A DNA stretch of 64,000 bases from PALSA-612 sp963791225 (GTDB lineage Bacteria > Actinomycetota > Thermoleophilia > Gaiellales > Gaiellaceae). The translations under genes were made by a program, and so were the position numbers. Shown here in pieces: positions 1 through 8,248 of the stretch. The stretch spans positions 1,488,001-1,552,000 of the forward strand of contig CAWBRV010000003.1 in NCBI GenBank assembly GCA_963791225.1. Reading direction: 5' to 3'. The notes under the pieces are model-generated. The model was not told the DNA's origin, did not search any database, and worked only from the letters and a program-made list of their open reading frames with translations. Every line of letters begins with the position of its first letter. Positions within the stretch are counted from its first letter, which is position 1.

Positions 1-2
1 AG

Positions 3-743
3 CTCGATCTCGACCTGGACACGTTCGAGGGCCCGTTCGACCTGCTGCTGACGCTCGTCCTGCGCGAGGAGCTGCAGCTCGGCGAGGTCGACGTGGCCGA
101 GATCGTCGTCGCCTACGTCGAGCGGCTGGCGGCGCGTGATCGGCTCGACCTCGAAGGTTGCGGCGAGTTCCTCGTTCTCGTCGCGTCGCTGCTCGAGCTG
201 AAGGCCCGCGACCTGTTCCCGGACGAGGACGTCGACCTCTCCGAGCTCGACCCGGAGGAGGCCGCCGAGGAGCTCGCGCGGCGCCTCGAGGAGTACCGCC
301 GCATCAAGGTGGCCGCGACGTGGCTCACCGAGCGGCTCGAGCACGAGTCCGACCGCTACTTCCGCCTCGGCCCTCCACCGCTCCAGGAGCGGCCCGAGCG
401 GCGTCTCGCGCCCGGCCTGCCCGAGCAGCTGGCCGACGCGATGCGCGTCCTCGCGCAGGAGCCGGCGCAGCTCTCGCTCTCGCACATGGGTCTCCGCTTC
501 CCGCCGATCGAGCGCTTCCTCGACCGCTTCCGCGCGGTGCTCCGCCGCCGGCAGGCGTTCATGCTCGACGCGGAGGTCGAGGGGCTGTCGCGGCTCGAGC
601 AGGCGGCCGCGTTCCTCGCTGTCCTCGAGCTATGCAAGGGGGAAGAGGTGCGGCTCGAACAGGCGGCGCCGTTCGCGCCGATCAGGGTTTCGCGTTCCGA
701 CGTCGAAAGGAGCACCGCATGGAGAGCCGCCCGTTCCGCCTGA
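3..743 (+). CDS. scpA: Segregation and condensation protein A (5' end outside window)
   Basis: ScpA is the kleisin subunit of the bacterial SMC condensin complex; it bridges SMC heads with ScpB and helps chromosome segregation. The frame is open from the first bases of the window and reads DLDTFEGPFDLLLTLV, the typical ScpA N-terminus, so only about 15-25 residues are missing. The conserved core LVLVASLLELKARDLF and the C-terminal winged-helix segment with a run ending in a CKGEEV motif are both present. The first in-window ATG/GTG codons are internal and are not the true start. It overlaps scpB by 25 bases, which indicates translational coupling. Confidence 0.93.
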   Translation, partial: LDLDLDTFEGPFDLLLTLVLREELQLGEVDVAEIVVAYVERLAARDRLDLEGCGEFLVLVASLLELKARDLFPDEDVDLSELDPEEAAEELARRLEEYRRIKVAATWLTERLEHESDRYFRLGPPPLQERPERRLAPGLPEQLADAMRVLAQEPAQLSLSHMGLRFPPIERFLDRFRAVLRRRQAFMLDAEVEGLSRLEQAAAFLAVLELCKGEEVRLEQAAPFAPIRVSRSDVERSTAWRAARSA

Positions 744-1324
744 TCACGGCGAACCCGCTGGAGGGGCTCGCGAGGACGGTCGAGGCGCTGCTCGTCGTCG
801 CGTCGTCTCCGCTCGCCGTGTCCGAACTGGCCGAGGCGGCGAACGACGACGAGGGGCGTGTCGAATTGGCGCTCGAGCTCCTCTCGGAACGGTTCAGCGA
901 AGGCCGGAGCGGCATCGTCCTCGAGCACGTCGCGGGCGGTTACGCGTTCCGCGCCGCGCGCGAGGAAGCCGAGGCCTGCGCGCGGCTCGTCGAGCGGCCG
1001 GTGGACCGTGCTCTGTCGCAGGCCGCCCTCGAGACGCTGGCGGTGGCCGCGTACCTCGGCCCGGTCTCGCGTCCGGATCTCGCGCGCGTGCGCGGCGTCG
1101 CGGCCGAGACGGTCGTGGCCGGGCTGGTCGAGCGGGGACTGCTCACGGAGGCGGGTCGCGAGCCCGGCGTCGGCGGCGCCGTCCGCTACCGCACGACGGA
1201 GCTGTTCGAACGGGTCTTCGGTCTCGAGAGCCTCTCGGCACTCCCACGGCTCGACGACCTCGGCGACGACGCGGAGACGATCCGCGGCCGCCTCGAGGCC
1301 GTCGCCGCGCAACGCGGGGCGTAA
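719..1324 (+). CDS. scpB: Segregation and condensation protein B
   Basis: ScpB is the second non-SMC subunit of the SMC-ScpAB condensin. The 201-residue product starts MESRPFRLITANPLEGL and has the two winged-helix domains of the family: LARTVEALLVVASSPLAVSEL in the first, and ALSQAALETLAVAAYLGPVS, the most conserved ScpB segment, in the second. The ATG at 719 was chosen because upstream codons in this frame lie inside scpA and carry shadow sequence. A 25-base overlap with scpA gives the standard scpA-scpB pair. Confidence 0.93.
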   Translation: MESRPFRLITANPLEGLARTVEALLVVASSPLAVSELAEAANDDEGRVELALELLSERFSEGRSGIVLEHVAGGYAFRAAREEAEACARLVERPVDRALSQAALETLAVAAYLGPVSRPDLARVRGVAAETVVAGLVERGLLTEAGREPGVGGAVRYRTTELFERVFGLESLSALPRLDDLGDDAETIRGRLEAVAAQRGA

Positions 1325-1356
1325 CCCGGCGCTCGATCGCTAGCGTGGACGTGGCG

Positions 1357-1920
1357 ATGGACGTCACCGACGCGACCTTCTACACGGACGTCGTCGAGCG
1401 CTCGCACGAGCTGCCCGTCGTCGTCGACTTCTGGGCCGACTGGTGCGGGCCGTGCAAGGCGCTGGCGCCGGTACTCGAGCGCGAGGTCGCGTCCAGGGAG
1501 GGCCAGATCGTGCTCGCGAAGCTCGACGTCGACGCCAACCCGGAGGTTTCGAAGCACTACGGGATTCAGAGCATTCCTGCCGTCAAGGCGTTCCGGAACG
1601 GCCAGGTCGTGGACCAGTTCGTGGGTGCTCTGTCGGCGCAGGGCGTGGCGACCTTTCTGGACGGCCTGACAGGCCCGACCGCCGGCGAGCGCCTGCTCGA
1701 AGAGCTCCGCGAATCCGGCGACGAGCCCGAGCTCGTGGCCGCCCTCGAGGCCGGCGACTACGAGCGCGCGCTCGGGCAACTGCTCGAGGAGGCGCAGACG
1801 GCCGAGCCGGAGCGCCGCGACCGCGTGCGCGAGCTGATGGTGGCGATCTTCGCCGAGCTCGGCCAGGATGACCCGCTGGCGACGACCTACCGGCGCAAGC
1901 TGGCGACGACGCTCTACTGA
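1357..1920 (+). CDS. Thioredoxin with C-terminal TPR-like domain
   Basis: This is a cytoplasmic thiol-disulfide oxidoreductase or holdase of the CnoX/YbbN-like type. Residues about 5-105 are a thioredoxin fold with the canonical WCGPC active site and the cis-proline segment IQSIPAVKAF. The remaining 80 residues are helical and resemble the C-terminal TPR extension of YbbN-like proteins. Length is 187 residues from the ATG at 1357; in-frame GTG codons at 1345 and 1351 are possible, but a -10-like TAGCGT overlaps 1345, so the ATG is preferred. It lies 32 bases after scpB. Confidence 0.85.
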   Translation: MDVTDATFYTDVVERSHELPVVVDFWADWCGPCKALAPVLEREVASREGQIVLAKLDVDANPEVSKHYGIQSIPAVKAFRNGQVVDQFVGALSAQGVATFLDGLTGPTAGERLLEELRESGDEPELVAALEAGDYERALGQLLEEAQTAEPERRDRVRELMVAIFAELGQDDPLATTYRRKLATTLY

Positions 1921-1962
1921 GCTCTGCCCCGCCCAACCTTGGCCTCGCGGCATGGCCGCGCA

Positions 1963-2027
1963 GGCAACGTTGCCGTGTGTACAACCTAGGCACGCGACAA
2001 CTCTCTCCCCGACTCGATCGTATCGAG
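1963..2027. promoter_or_regulatory. Two short palindromes in the spacer before the pseudouridine synthase
   Basis: The 155-base spacer holds a perfect 12-bp palindrome GGCAACGTTGCC (1963-1974) and a 6-bp inverted repeat CTCGAT / ATCGAG around 3 bases (2013-2027). Either could be an operator or a terminator remnant for the thioredoxin gene. No convincing -35/-10 pair was found. Confidence 0.25.
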
Positions 2028-2075
2028 GAAGTTCGCGCCCATGGGTGACCGAAACGCAACAGAACCGGCACAACC

Positions 2076-2792
2076 ATGCGCCTGAACGCGTATCTCGCGC
2101 GTGCCGGGGTCGCCTCGCGGCGCAAGGCCGACGAGCTGATCAAAGCCGGCCGCGTACGCGTCAACGGCGAGCCTGGCGAGCTGAACACGTTCGTGGTGAG
2201 CGACGATCGCGTCGAGGTCGACGGGCGGCTGGTCGCCAAGCAGCGCCTCGCGTACCTCCTGCTGCACAAGCCGGCGGGTGTCGTCACGACGGCCCGCGAC
2301 CCGCGCGGCCGGCCGACCGTCGTCGAGCTCGTTCCGCGCGACCCCCGTGTCGTCCCTGTCGGGCGGCTCGACGCTGACACGACCGGCGCGCTGCTGCTCA
2401 CGAACGACGGCGAGCTCGCGCATCGGCTGGCTCATCCCCGCTACCAGGTGGCGAAGGTGTACGTCGCCGAGGTCGAGGGCGAGCCGTCCGATGCGGCGCT
2501 CGGCGCTCTGGCCGGGGGCGTCGAGCTCGAGGACGGGCGCACGGCTCCCGCAGAGGCCCGCAGGCTCGGCCCGTCGGAGATCGAGCTCACGCTGCACGAG
2601 GGCCGCAAGCACCAGGTGAAGCGCATGTGCGAGGCGGTCGGCCATCCCGTCCGCGCGCTTCACCGTCGCGCCTACGCGGGCCTGACGCTCGAGGGCCTCC
2701 GGCCGGGGGACTGGCGCGAGCTCACCCCCGAGGAGGTCGAGGGCCTCCGCGCGGCCGTGGCTACTCGTACCAGGCCAGCGCGGCGAGGATGA
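2076..2792 (+). CDS. rluB: RsuA/RluB-family rRNA pseudouridine synthase
   Basis: The enzyme isomerises a specific uridine in rRNA to pseudouridine. The 238-residue product has an N-terminal S4 RNA-binding domain (RLNAYLARAGVASRRKADEL, residues 2-21) and the catalytic motif GRLDADTTGALLLTNDG with the active-site Asp. The C-terminal EGRKHQVKRM motif is also typical. The ATG at 2076 is the family start. The last 32 bases overlap the 3' end of the convergent antiporter gene. RsuA, RluB, RluE and RluF cannot be separated confidently from sequence; position after scpAB favours the RluB-like actinobacterial protein. Confidence 0.88.
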   Translation: MRLNAYLARAGVASRRKADELIKAGRVRVNGEPGELNTFVVSDDRVEVDGRLVAKQRLAYLLLHKPAGVVTTARDPRGRPTVVELVPRDPRVVPVGRLDADTTGALLLTNDGELAHRLAHPRYQVAKVYVAEVEGEPSDAALGALAGGVELEDGRTAPAEARRLGPSEIELTLHEGRKHQVKRMCEAVGHPVRALHRRAYAGLTLEGLRPGDWRELTPEEVEGLRAAVATRTRPARRG

Positions 2793-3807
2793 CGTAGAGG
2801 CCGACGAGGGCCCAGCCCTCGAACGCCGCCGCCTTGCCGTCTCCCGTGATCGCCCACACCGCGATCGCCGTCAGCATCAGCGCGACCGTCAGCACGGGAT
2901 TGACCACGAAGGTCAGCCGGTCGGAGAACGCGAGCGAGGCGAGGACGAGCACGGGGTAGAGGAAGACCGCGATCTGCGAGACCGAGTTCTTGATCACGGA
3001 CAGCGCCAGGTCGCTCTTGCCCTTGGCCGCCAGTGTGATGCCGACCACGTTCTCGACCGCGTTCCCCGCGATGCCGACGATCACGAGCCCGGTGAACGCC
3101 TTCGAGATCCCGAGCGACTTCACCGCCGGGTCGAGCGCGGCGATGAACCAGTCCGACACGAACGCGGCGCCCACCCCGGCGGCGGCGAGCAGGACGAGCG
3201 CCGTCGGCAGCGGCAGCCGATCCGCGCCCTCCTCGTGCGCAATCGCCGCGTCGTCGCTTCGGAGGTAGCCGGGAAGCCAGGAGGCGTAGATCGCGAGCAG
3301 GACGACCGCGCCGACGATCGAGATCGCGAGCGTGTGATGGCTCGCGCGGTCGCCGATCCGGTCGGACACCCCGAGGACGACGATCAGGAAGACGGCCAGC
3401 AGCGTCAGAACGGCCGTGTCGTTCGGCAACCGCGAACCGAACCGCATGATCCCGCCCTCGGCGGCCCGCGCACCCGCGACGATCGACAGGCCGAGCACGA
3501 GCAGCGCATTCGCGAACAGCGAGCCGAGGATCGACGTCTGCGCGACCACCGTCTCCCCGGCGGAGAGCGCGAACAGGACGACGAACAGCTCGGGCAGATT
3601 GCCGAGCGTCGACTGGAGGACGCCCGTCACGGCCGGCCCGAAGTGGCCGCTGATCGCATCCGTGCCGAGCGCGACGAGCCAGGCGAGCCCGGCCAGCGAG
3701 ACGGCGCAGACGACGAAGGTCGCGACGTCCTCGTTCGTCGTGTAGTGGAGCACGCCGCTGATCGCCGTCAGCGCGAACGTGACGGCGATCAGGGCGGTTC
3801 GCTTCAC
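2761..3807 (-). CDS. Calcium/proton antiporter (CaCA superfamily)
   Basis: This integral membrane antiporter probably exports Ca2+ in exchange for protons. The 348-residue product has about 11 hydrophobic segments and both inverted alpha-repeats: GNLPELFVVLFALSAGE in the first half and GNAVENVVGITLAAKGKSD followed by KNSVSQIA in the second. The first repeat matches the Cax GNxxE consensus; the second has GNAVEN where many family members have GNAAEH. It starts with GTG seven bases after trpS, so the two are probably co-transcribed. The 3' end overlaps the convergent pseudouridine synthase gene. Confidence 0.85.
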   Translation of the reverse strand: MKRTALIAVTFALTAISGVLHYTTNEDVATFVVCAVSLAGLAWLVALGTDAISGHFGPAVTGVLQSTLGNLPELFVVLFALSAGETVVAQTSILGSLFANALLVLGLSIVAGARAAEGGIMRFGSRLPNDTAVLTLLAVFLIVVLGVSDRIGDRASHHTLAISIVGAVVLLAIYASWLPGYLRSDDAAIAHEEGADRLPLPTALVLLAAAGVGAAFVSDWFIAALDPAVKSLGISKAFTGLVIVGIAGNAVENVVGITLAAKGKSDLALSVIKNSVSQIAVFLYPVLVLASLAFSDRLTFVVNPVLTVALMLTAIAVWAITGDGKAAAFEGWALVGLYVILAALAWYE

Positions 3808-3814
3808 GTCGCGA

Positions 3815-4795
3815 TCAGGGCCGGACGAAGCCCATGCGGTCGTACATCGCGTCGAGCGTCGGCTGGGCGGCCGCGGCGGCCTGCTCGGCTCCCTGCCGCA
3901 ACAGCCGCTCGAGCTCGCCGGGATCGGCCGACAGCTCCTCGTAGCGGAGCCGCATCGGCTCCAGGAACGCGATCACGGCGTCGGCGACGTCGGACTTGAA
4001 CTGCCCGTACCCCTGGCCGTCGTAGCGGTCCTCGATCTCCTCGGGCGGAACGCCGGCGGCGACCGACATGATGTCGACGAGGTTGGTCACGCCGGGCTTG
4101 TCCGGCCCGCGCCTGACCTCACGGCCCGAGTCGGTCACGGCGACCTTGAACTTCTTGCGGATCACGTCGGGCGAGTCGGCGACGAGCACCGTCCCCATCG
4201 GCGTGCCGCCGGTCGTCGACATCTTGTTCTCGGGCTCCTGCAGGTCCATCACCCGCGCGCCGATCTCCGGGTAGCGGCCGTCCGGGATGCGGAACGTCTC
4301 GCCGAAGCGCTGGTTGAAGCGCGTGGCGATGTCCCGCGTCAGCTCCAGGTGCTGCCGCTGGTCGTCCCCGATCGGCACGAGGTCGGTCTGGTAGAGCAGG
4401 ATGTCGCCTGCCATCAGCACGGGATACGTGAACAGGCCGGACGAGACGAACTCCTGCTTGTCGCCCTTGTCCTTGAACTGCGTCATCCGGCGCAACTCGC
4501 CGAAGCTCGTCACCGAGCCGAGCAGCCACGCAGCCTCGGCGTGCGCCTTGACGTGACTCTGGGCGAAGGTCGTCGAGCGCGCGGGGTCGAGGCCGCTCGC
4601 GAACAGCATCGCGGCGAGGTCGATCGTCGCCGCCCGCAGGTCCTCGGGGTCGTAGTCGACCGTGATCGAGTGCAGATCGACGATGCAGAAGAAGCCGTCG
4701 CCGAGTTCCTGCGTCGCCGCGTACTGCCGGAAACCGCCGACGTAGTTGCCGAGATGCTTCTGCCCGGTGGGCTGGATGCCGCTGAAGATGCGCAT
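3815..4795 (-). CDS. trpS: Tryptophanyl-tRNA synthetase
   Basis: A class Ic aminoacyl-tRNA synthetase that charges tRNA-Trp. The 326-residue product has the HIGH-type motif as HLGN (residues 14-17) after SGIQPTGQ, and the KMSKS-type motif as KMSTT in EPENKMSTTGGTPMG. The AGDILLYQTDLVPIGDDQ segment is characteristic of TrpRS. The ATG is preceded by an AAGGAG ribosome-binding site six bases away and a GATACT-like -10. It is divergent from the DAHP synthase of aromatic amino acid biosynthesis, which is functionally neat but shows no visible shared operator. Confidence 0.95.
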   Translation of the reverse strand: MRIFSGIQPTGQKHLGNYVGGFRQYAATQELGDGFFCIVDLHSITVDYDPEDLRAATIDLAAMLFASGLDPARSTTFAQSHVKAHAEAAWLLGSVTSFGELRRMTQFKDKGDKQEFVSSGLFTYPVLMAGDILLYQTDLVPIGDDQRQHLELTRDIATRFNQRFGETFRIPDGRYPEIGARVMDLQEPENKMSTTGGTPMGTVLVADSPDVIRKKFKVAVTDSGREVRRGPDKPGVTNLVDIMSVAAGVPPEEIEDRYDGQGYGQFKSDVADAVIAFLEPMRLRYEELSADPGELERLLRQGAEQAAAAAQPTLDAMYDRMGFVRP

Positions 4796-4920
4796 GAGTA
4801 GCTCCTTAGTATCCGCATGACGGGGGCTGGAACGCGGACGAGGAGGGCTGCCGGCGCGTCTCTAGGGGCGCACGCTCCCGCCTCGCCCGCGGCGCCACAC
4901 CCAGCGTCCTGTTGCGAAGA

Positions 4921-4936
4921 CGGGAGTCATCTCCCG
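4921..4936. promoter_or_regulatory. Small hairpin upstream of DAHP synthase
   Basis: A 6-bp perfect stem, CGGGAG / CTCCCG with loop TCAT, sits 25 bases upstream of the -10 box of the DAHP synthase gene and in the trpS-divergent spacer. It could be an operator overlapping the -35 region. The regulator is unknown. Confidence 0.25.
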
Positions 4937-4960
4937 GAGTGTAGCCGGGAAAACGGCATC

Positions 4961-4966
4961 TACACT
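4961..4966 (+). promoter_or_regulatory. -10 box TACACT, leaderless start of DAHP synthase
   Basis: TACACT is followed by exactly six bases and the GTG at 4973. This spacing places transcription start at or next to the start codon and decides the gene start, since no Shine-Dalgarno sequence is present. Confidence 0.6.
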
Positions 4967-4972
4967 GGCACC

Positions 4973-6349
4973 GTGACGATGTCGCCGCCCACCTGGTCGC
5001 CGCCTTCCTGGCGCGGATACCACGCGCACCACCAGCCCGAGTGGCCGGAGGAGGCTGCCGCCGAGACCGCCCGCGCCAGCCTGAAGGAGATGCCGCCGCT
5101 CGTTTTCGCCGGCGAGGCACGGCAGCTCCAGGCGTCGCTCGCCGAGGTGGCGGCCGGCCGCGCGTTCCTTCTCCAGGCAGGCGACTGCGCCGAGTCCTTC
5201 CACGACTTCTCGGCGATCACGATCCGAGAGAAGCTGAAGATCATGCTGCAGATGTCGGCCGTGATGATCTACGGCTCGACGACACCGGTGGTCAAGGTCG
5301 GGCGGATCGCCGGCCAGTTCGCGAAGGCGCGGACGTCGCCGTTCGAGACCGTCGACGGGGTCGAACTGCCCTCGTTCCGCGGCCACATGGTGCACGACGA
5401 CGCGCCGACCACCGAGGCGCGCGTCCCCGACCCCGACCGGATGATCCAGACCTACCACCAGGCGGCTGCAACGCTCAACCTTTTGCGCGCGTTCACGAAG
5501 GGCGGATTCGCCGACCTCAACCGCGTGCACATGTGGAACCAGGAGTTCGTCTCGTCGTCGCCCGAAGGGCAACGGTACGAGCGGATCGCGGCCGAGATCG
5601 AGCGGGCGCTGCGGTTCATGGCTGCGATCGGCATCGACCTCGCCGCCGTCCAGTCGCTGCACCAGGTCGACGTCTGGACGAGCCACGAGGGCCTCGTGCT
5701 CGACTACGAGGAGGGTCTGACGCGGCGCGACTCGACAACGGGCGACTGGTACGACTGCTCGGCGCACATGCTCTGGATCGGCGAGCGCACCCGGCAGGCG
5801 GACGGGGCGCACGTGGAGTTCTTCTCCGGCGTTCACAACCCGATCGGCTGCAAGCTCGGTCCGACGGCGACACCGGAGGACGTCGTCGAGCTGGCGGAGC
5901 GGCTCAACCCGGATCGCGAGCCGGGCCGGCTGACGCTGATCTCGCGCATGGGCGCGGAGCGGGTCCGCGAGCTCCTGCCGCCGCTCCTGCGCGCCGTCCG
6001 CGAGGCCGAGCAGCCCGTCGTCTGGGCTTGCGACCCCATGCACGCGAACGTGTTCAAGACGGAGAGCGGGATCAAGACGCGGCGCTTCGACGTGATCGTG
6101 GACGAGATCGAGGGCTTCTTCGCGGCCTGCCGCGGGGAGGGTGTCTGGCCGGGCGGCGTGCACCTCGAGTTCACCGGCGACGCCGTCACCGAGTGCCTCG
6201 GCGGCTCCGACACGGTCGTCGAGGAGGCGCTGTCGACGAACTACATGTCGCTCTGCGACCCGCGGCTGAACGCACGGCAGTCGCTCGACCTCGCGTTCCA
6301 TGTCGCCGAGCTGATGCGCGACGCCGGGCACGGATCTTCTTCCGTCTGA
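4973..6349 (+). CDS. Class II 3-deoxy-D-arabino-heptulosonate-7-phosphate synthase
   Basis: This enzyme condenses phosphoenolpyruvate and erythrose-4-phosphate in the first step of the shikimate pathway. The 458-residue size and motifs LLQAGDCAESF (metal-binding Cys), RIAGQFAKARTSP and WACDPMHAN identify the class II (plant/actinobacterial) type, unrelated in sequence to E. coli AroG. The start is placed at GTG 4973 because of the leaderless -10 box; ATG 4979 is an alternative, and the longer in-frame extension upstream is non-coding in character. tyrA starts two bases after its stop codon, and the operon continues to aroA. Confidence 0.94.
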   Translation: MTMSPPTWSPPSWRGYHAHHQPEWPEEAAAETARASLKEMPPLVFAGEARQLQASLAEVAAGRAFLLQAGDCAESFHDFSAITIREKLKIMLQMSAVMIYGSTTPVVKVGRIAGQFAKARTSPFETVDGVELPSFRGHMVHDDAPTTEARVPDPDRMIQTYHQAAATLNLLRAFTKGGFADLNRVHMWNQEFVSSSPEGQRYERIAAEIERALRFMAAIGIDLAAVQSLHQVDVWTSHEGLVLDYEEGLTRRDSTTGDWYDCSAHMLWIGERTRQADGAHVEFFSGVHNPIGCKLGPTATPEDVVELAERLNPDREPGRLTLISRMGAERVRELLPPLLRAVREAEQPVVWACDPMHANVFKTESGIKTRRFDVIVDEIEGFFAACRGEGVWPGGVHLEFTGDAVTECLGGSDTVVEEALSTNYMSLCDPRLNARQSLDLAFHVAELMRDAGHGSSSV

Positions 6350-6350
6350 C

Positions 6351-7451
6351 GTGGCCGTCCGCCGTCTCGCCATCCTCGGCACCGGCCTGATCGGCGCTTC
6401 CGTTGCTCTCGCCGCCAAGCGAGACGGAAGCATGCAGGTCGCCGGCTACGACACCGACCCGGCCATGCTCGCGACCGCTGCCGAGCGCGGTGCCGTCGAC
6501 GAGGTGGCCGCGTCTCCCGAGGCGGCGCTCGCCGGCGCCGACCTCGCCGTCGTGGCGGCCCCGGTGGCGCAGCTCGCGGCCCAGGTGGCGGCGGCGCTGG
6601 AAGCGGCACCGGAGTCGTGCACGATCACCGACGTCGGCTCGACGAAGACGTCCGTGTGCGCCGCCGCGGCCGGTTCGCCGCGGTTCATCGGCGGGCATCC
6701 CGTCTGCGGATCAGAGGCGCGCGGCGCCGAGCACGCGAGCGCCAACCTCTTCGAGGGCGCCACCTGGTTCCTGTCGCCGTTGCCCGAGACCGATCCCGAG
6801 CGCTACCGGCTCGTGCACGGGTTCGTCGCCGGTCTCGGCGCGACGCCGGTCGCCGTCGACCCGCGCGCCCACGACCGGCTCGTCTCGCTCACGAGCCACC
6901 TCCCGCACGCGCTCGCGAACCTGCTCGTCAACCAGGCGGGCGGAAGTCGCGTCGACGGCCACGAGCCGCTCGCCGCGGCCGGCGGCTCGCTGCGCGACAT
7001 GACCCGCGTCGCCGGGGCCAATCCGCGGATCTGGGTCGACATCTTCCTCGACAACGCCGACGAGCTGCGGACGGCGCTCACCGACCACCGCCGCCGCGTC
7101 GAGCAGCTCGAGGCTGCTCTGACCGCGGGCGACGCAGGCTTCCTCGCCCGCTGGATCGCCGAGGCGGCCGGCAACCGCCGGCGAATGCTCGCGCAGGAGT
7201 TCCCCGAGCCGGGCGAGCTCCAACGCCTGCGCGTGCACATCCCCGACCGGCCCGGCGTCCTCGCCGGCATCACCCAGGCGCTCGGCGCCGAGCGGATCAA
7301 CATCGAGGACTTCGAGCTCCGCCACTTCTCGCCCGAGCGCGGCGGCGTGCTGACCATGCTCGTGTCCGGCGAGAGCGAGGCCCGCCGTGCAGCCGACCTG
7401 CTCGAGGCGCAGGGGTACGGCGTCATCATCGCTCCCGTGATCGAGGAGTGA
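6351..7451 (+). CDS. tyrA: Prephenate dehydrogenase with C-terminal ACT domain
   Basis: It converts prephenate to 4-hydroxyphenylpyruvate with NAD(P)+ in tyrosine synthesis. Residues about 5-170 form a Rossmann domain with GTGLIGASVALA; GGHPVCGSEARG is a conserved substrate-side motif; the helical dimerisation domain follows, with HLPHALAN. The last 70 residues, beginning LRVHIPDRPGVLAGITQAL, are an ACT domain and suggest feedback control by tyrosine. GTG start one base after the DAHP synthase stop codon. 366 residues. Confidence 0.93.
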   Translation: MAVRRLAILGTGLIGASVALAAKRDGSMQVAGYDTDPAMLATAAERGAVDEVAASPEAALAGADLAVVAAPVAQLAAQVAAALEAAPESCTITDVGSTKTSVCAAAAGSPRFIGGHPVCGSEARGAEHASANLFEGATWFLSPLPETDPERYRLVHGFVAGLGATPVAVDPRAHDRLVSLTSHLPHALANLLVNQAGGSRVDGHEPLAAAGGSLRDMTRVAGANPRIWVDIFLDNADELRTALTDHRRRVEQLEAALTAGDAGFLARWIAEAAGNRRRMLAQEFPEPGELQRLRVHIPDRPGVLAGITQALGAERINIEDFELRHFSPERGGVLTMLVSGESEARRAADLLEAQGYGVIIAPVIEE

Positions 7452-8248
7452 CCGTGCTCTTCGAGCTCGGCGCCTACAACCTGTTCCGGAAGGACCCGCT
7501 TTTCCCCTGGCGCTTCATGCGCCTGTGGATGCCGGCCACGATCCGTGCGTTGGCACCAAATGCGGGCTACGGCATCTCCAGGTTGCCGAAGACCGGCGGG
7601 GCCGTGCTGGCCGCGAACCACCTGAGCGCCATCGACCCGCCAGCGATCGGTGTGTACTCGACGCGGGCGATCCGGTACATGACCAAGGTCGAGCTGCTCA
7701 GGTTGCCGATTGCCGGCGAGCTCCTGCGCATGGCCGGGACGTTCGCCGTCCGACGCGGCGAGGGCGACCGCGACTCGCTCCGCGTCGCCCGCTGGCTCGT
7801 CCGCGAGGGGCACGTCGTCGGCATGTTCATCGAGGGGACACGCCAGAAGCTCGGCTACCCAGGCCCGGCGCACTCCGGGGCGGCGATGGTGGCGATGCAG
7901 GAGGGGGTGCCGGTCGTGCCGGTCGGCATCGACGCGTTCGGCTGGTCGCTGCGAAACCGGCGGCCCTTCGCAGTCGCCTTCGGCGAGCCGATGGACCTGA
8001 GCGGCTTCCCGCACAACGGCCGCGGCTACAAGGAGGCGTCCGGTCTCGTCGAGGCGGAGATCCTGCGCCTGTGGCGCCTCGCGGCGCAAGCAGTGGCCGA
8101 CGATCTGCCGGACCGGCTCCGTGACGGCACGCCTCGCGAGCCTGAGGTTCGCCTCCGGGACTTCGAGCGCCCGGCCGGGCTCCCCGCCTGGCCGACCGAG
8201 GACTGGGCCGAAGGGCCGCTCGGGCCGCTCTACAAGGCGATCCTGTGA
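7448..8248 (+). CDS. plsC: 1-acylglycerol-3-phosphate O-acyltransferase family protein
   Basis: A membrane-associated acyltransferase that probably makes phosphatidic acid from lysophosphatidic acid. It carries the catalytic NHLSAID motif (H-x4-D), a basic FAVRRG segment, and the FIEGTRQ glycerophosphate-binding motif followed by PVVPVGIDAF. The start is taken at GTG 7448, which overlaps the tyrA stop in the GTGA arrangement used throughout this operon; GTG 7454 is also possible. About 266 residues. The C-terminal 40 residues are less conserved. Position between tyrA and aroA-cmk fits an actinobacterial core operon. Confidence 0.85.
   Translation: MTVLFELGAYNLFRKDPLFPWRFMRLWMPATIRALAPNAGYGISRLPKTGGAVLAANHLSAIDPPAIGVYSTRAIRYMTKVELLRLPIAGELLRMAGTFAVRRGEGDRDSLRVARWLVREGHVVGMFIEGTRQKLGYPGPAHSGAAMVAMQEGVPVVPVGIDAFGWSLRNRRPFAVAFGEPMDLSGFPHNGRGYKEASGLVEAEILRLWRLAAQAVADDLPDRLRDGTPREPEVRLRDFERPAGLPAWPTEDWAEGPLGPLYKAIL

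Noticed and set aside
4862..6433. 523-codon open frame on the minus strand opposite DAHP synthase
   Set aside because: It is Arg/Val/His-rich shadow sequence typical of GC-rich antisense frames, with no domain motifs, and the opposite frame is a complete conserved enzyme.
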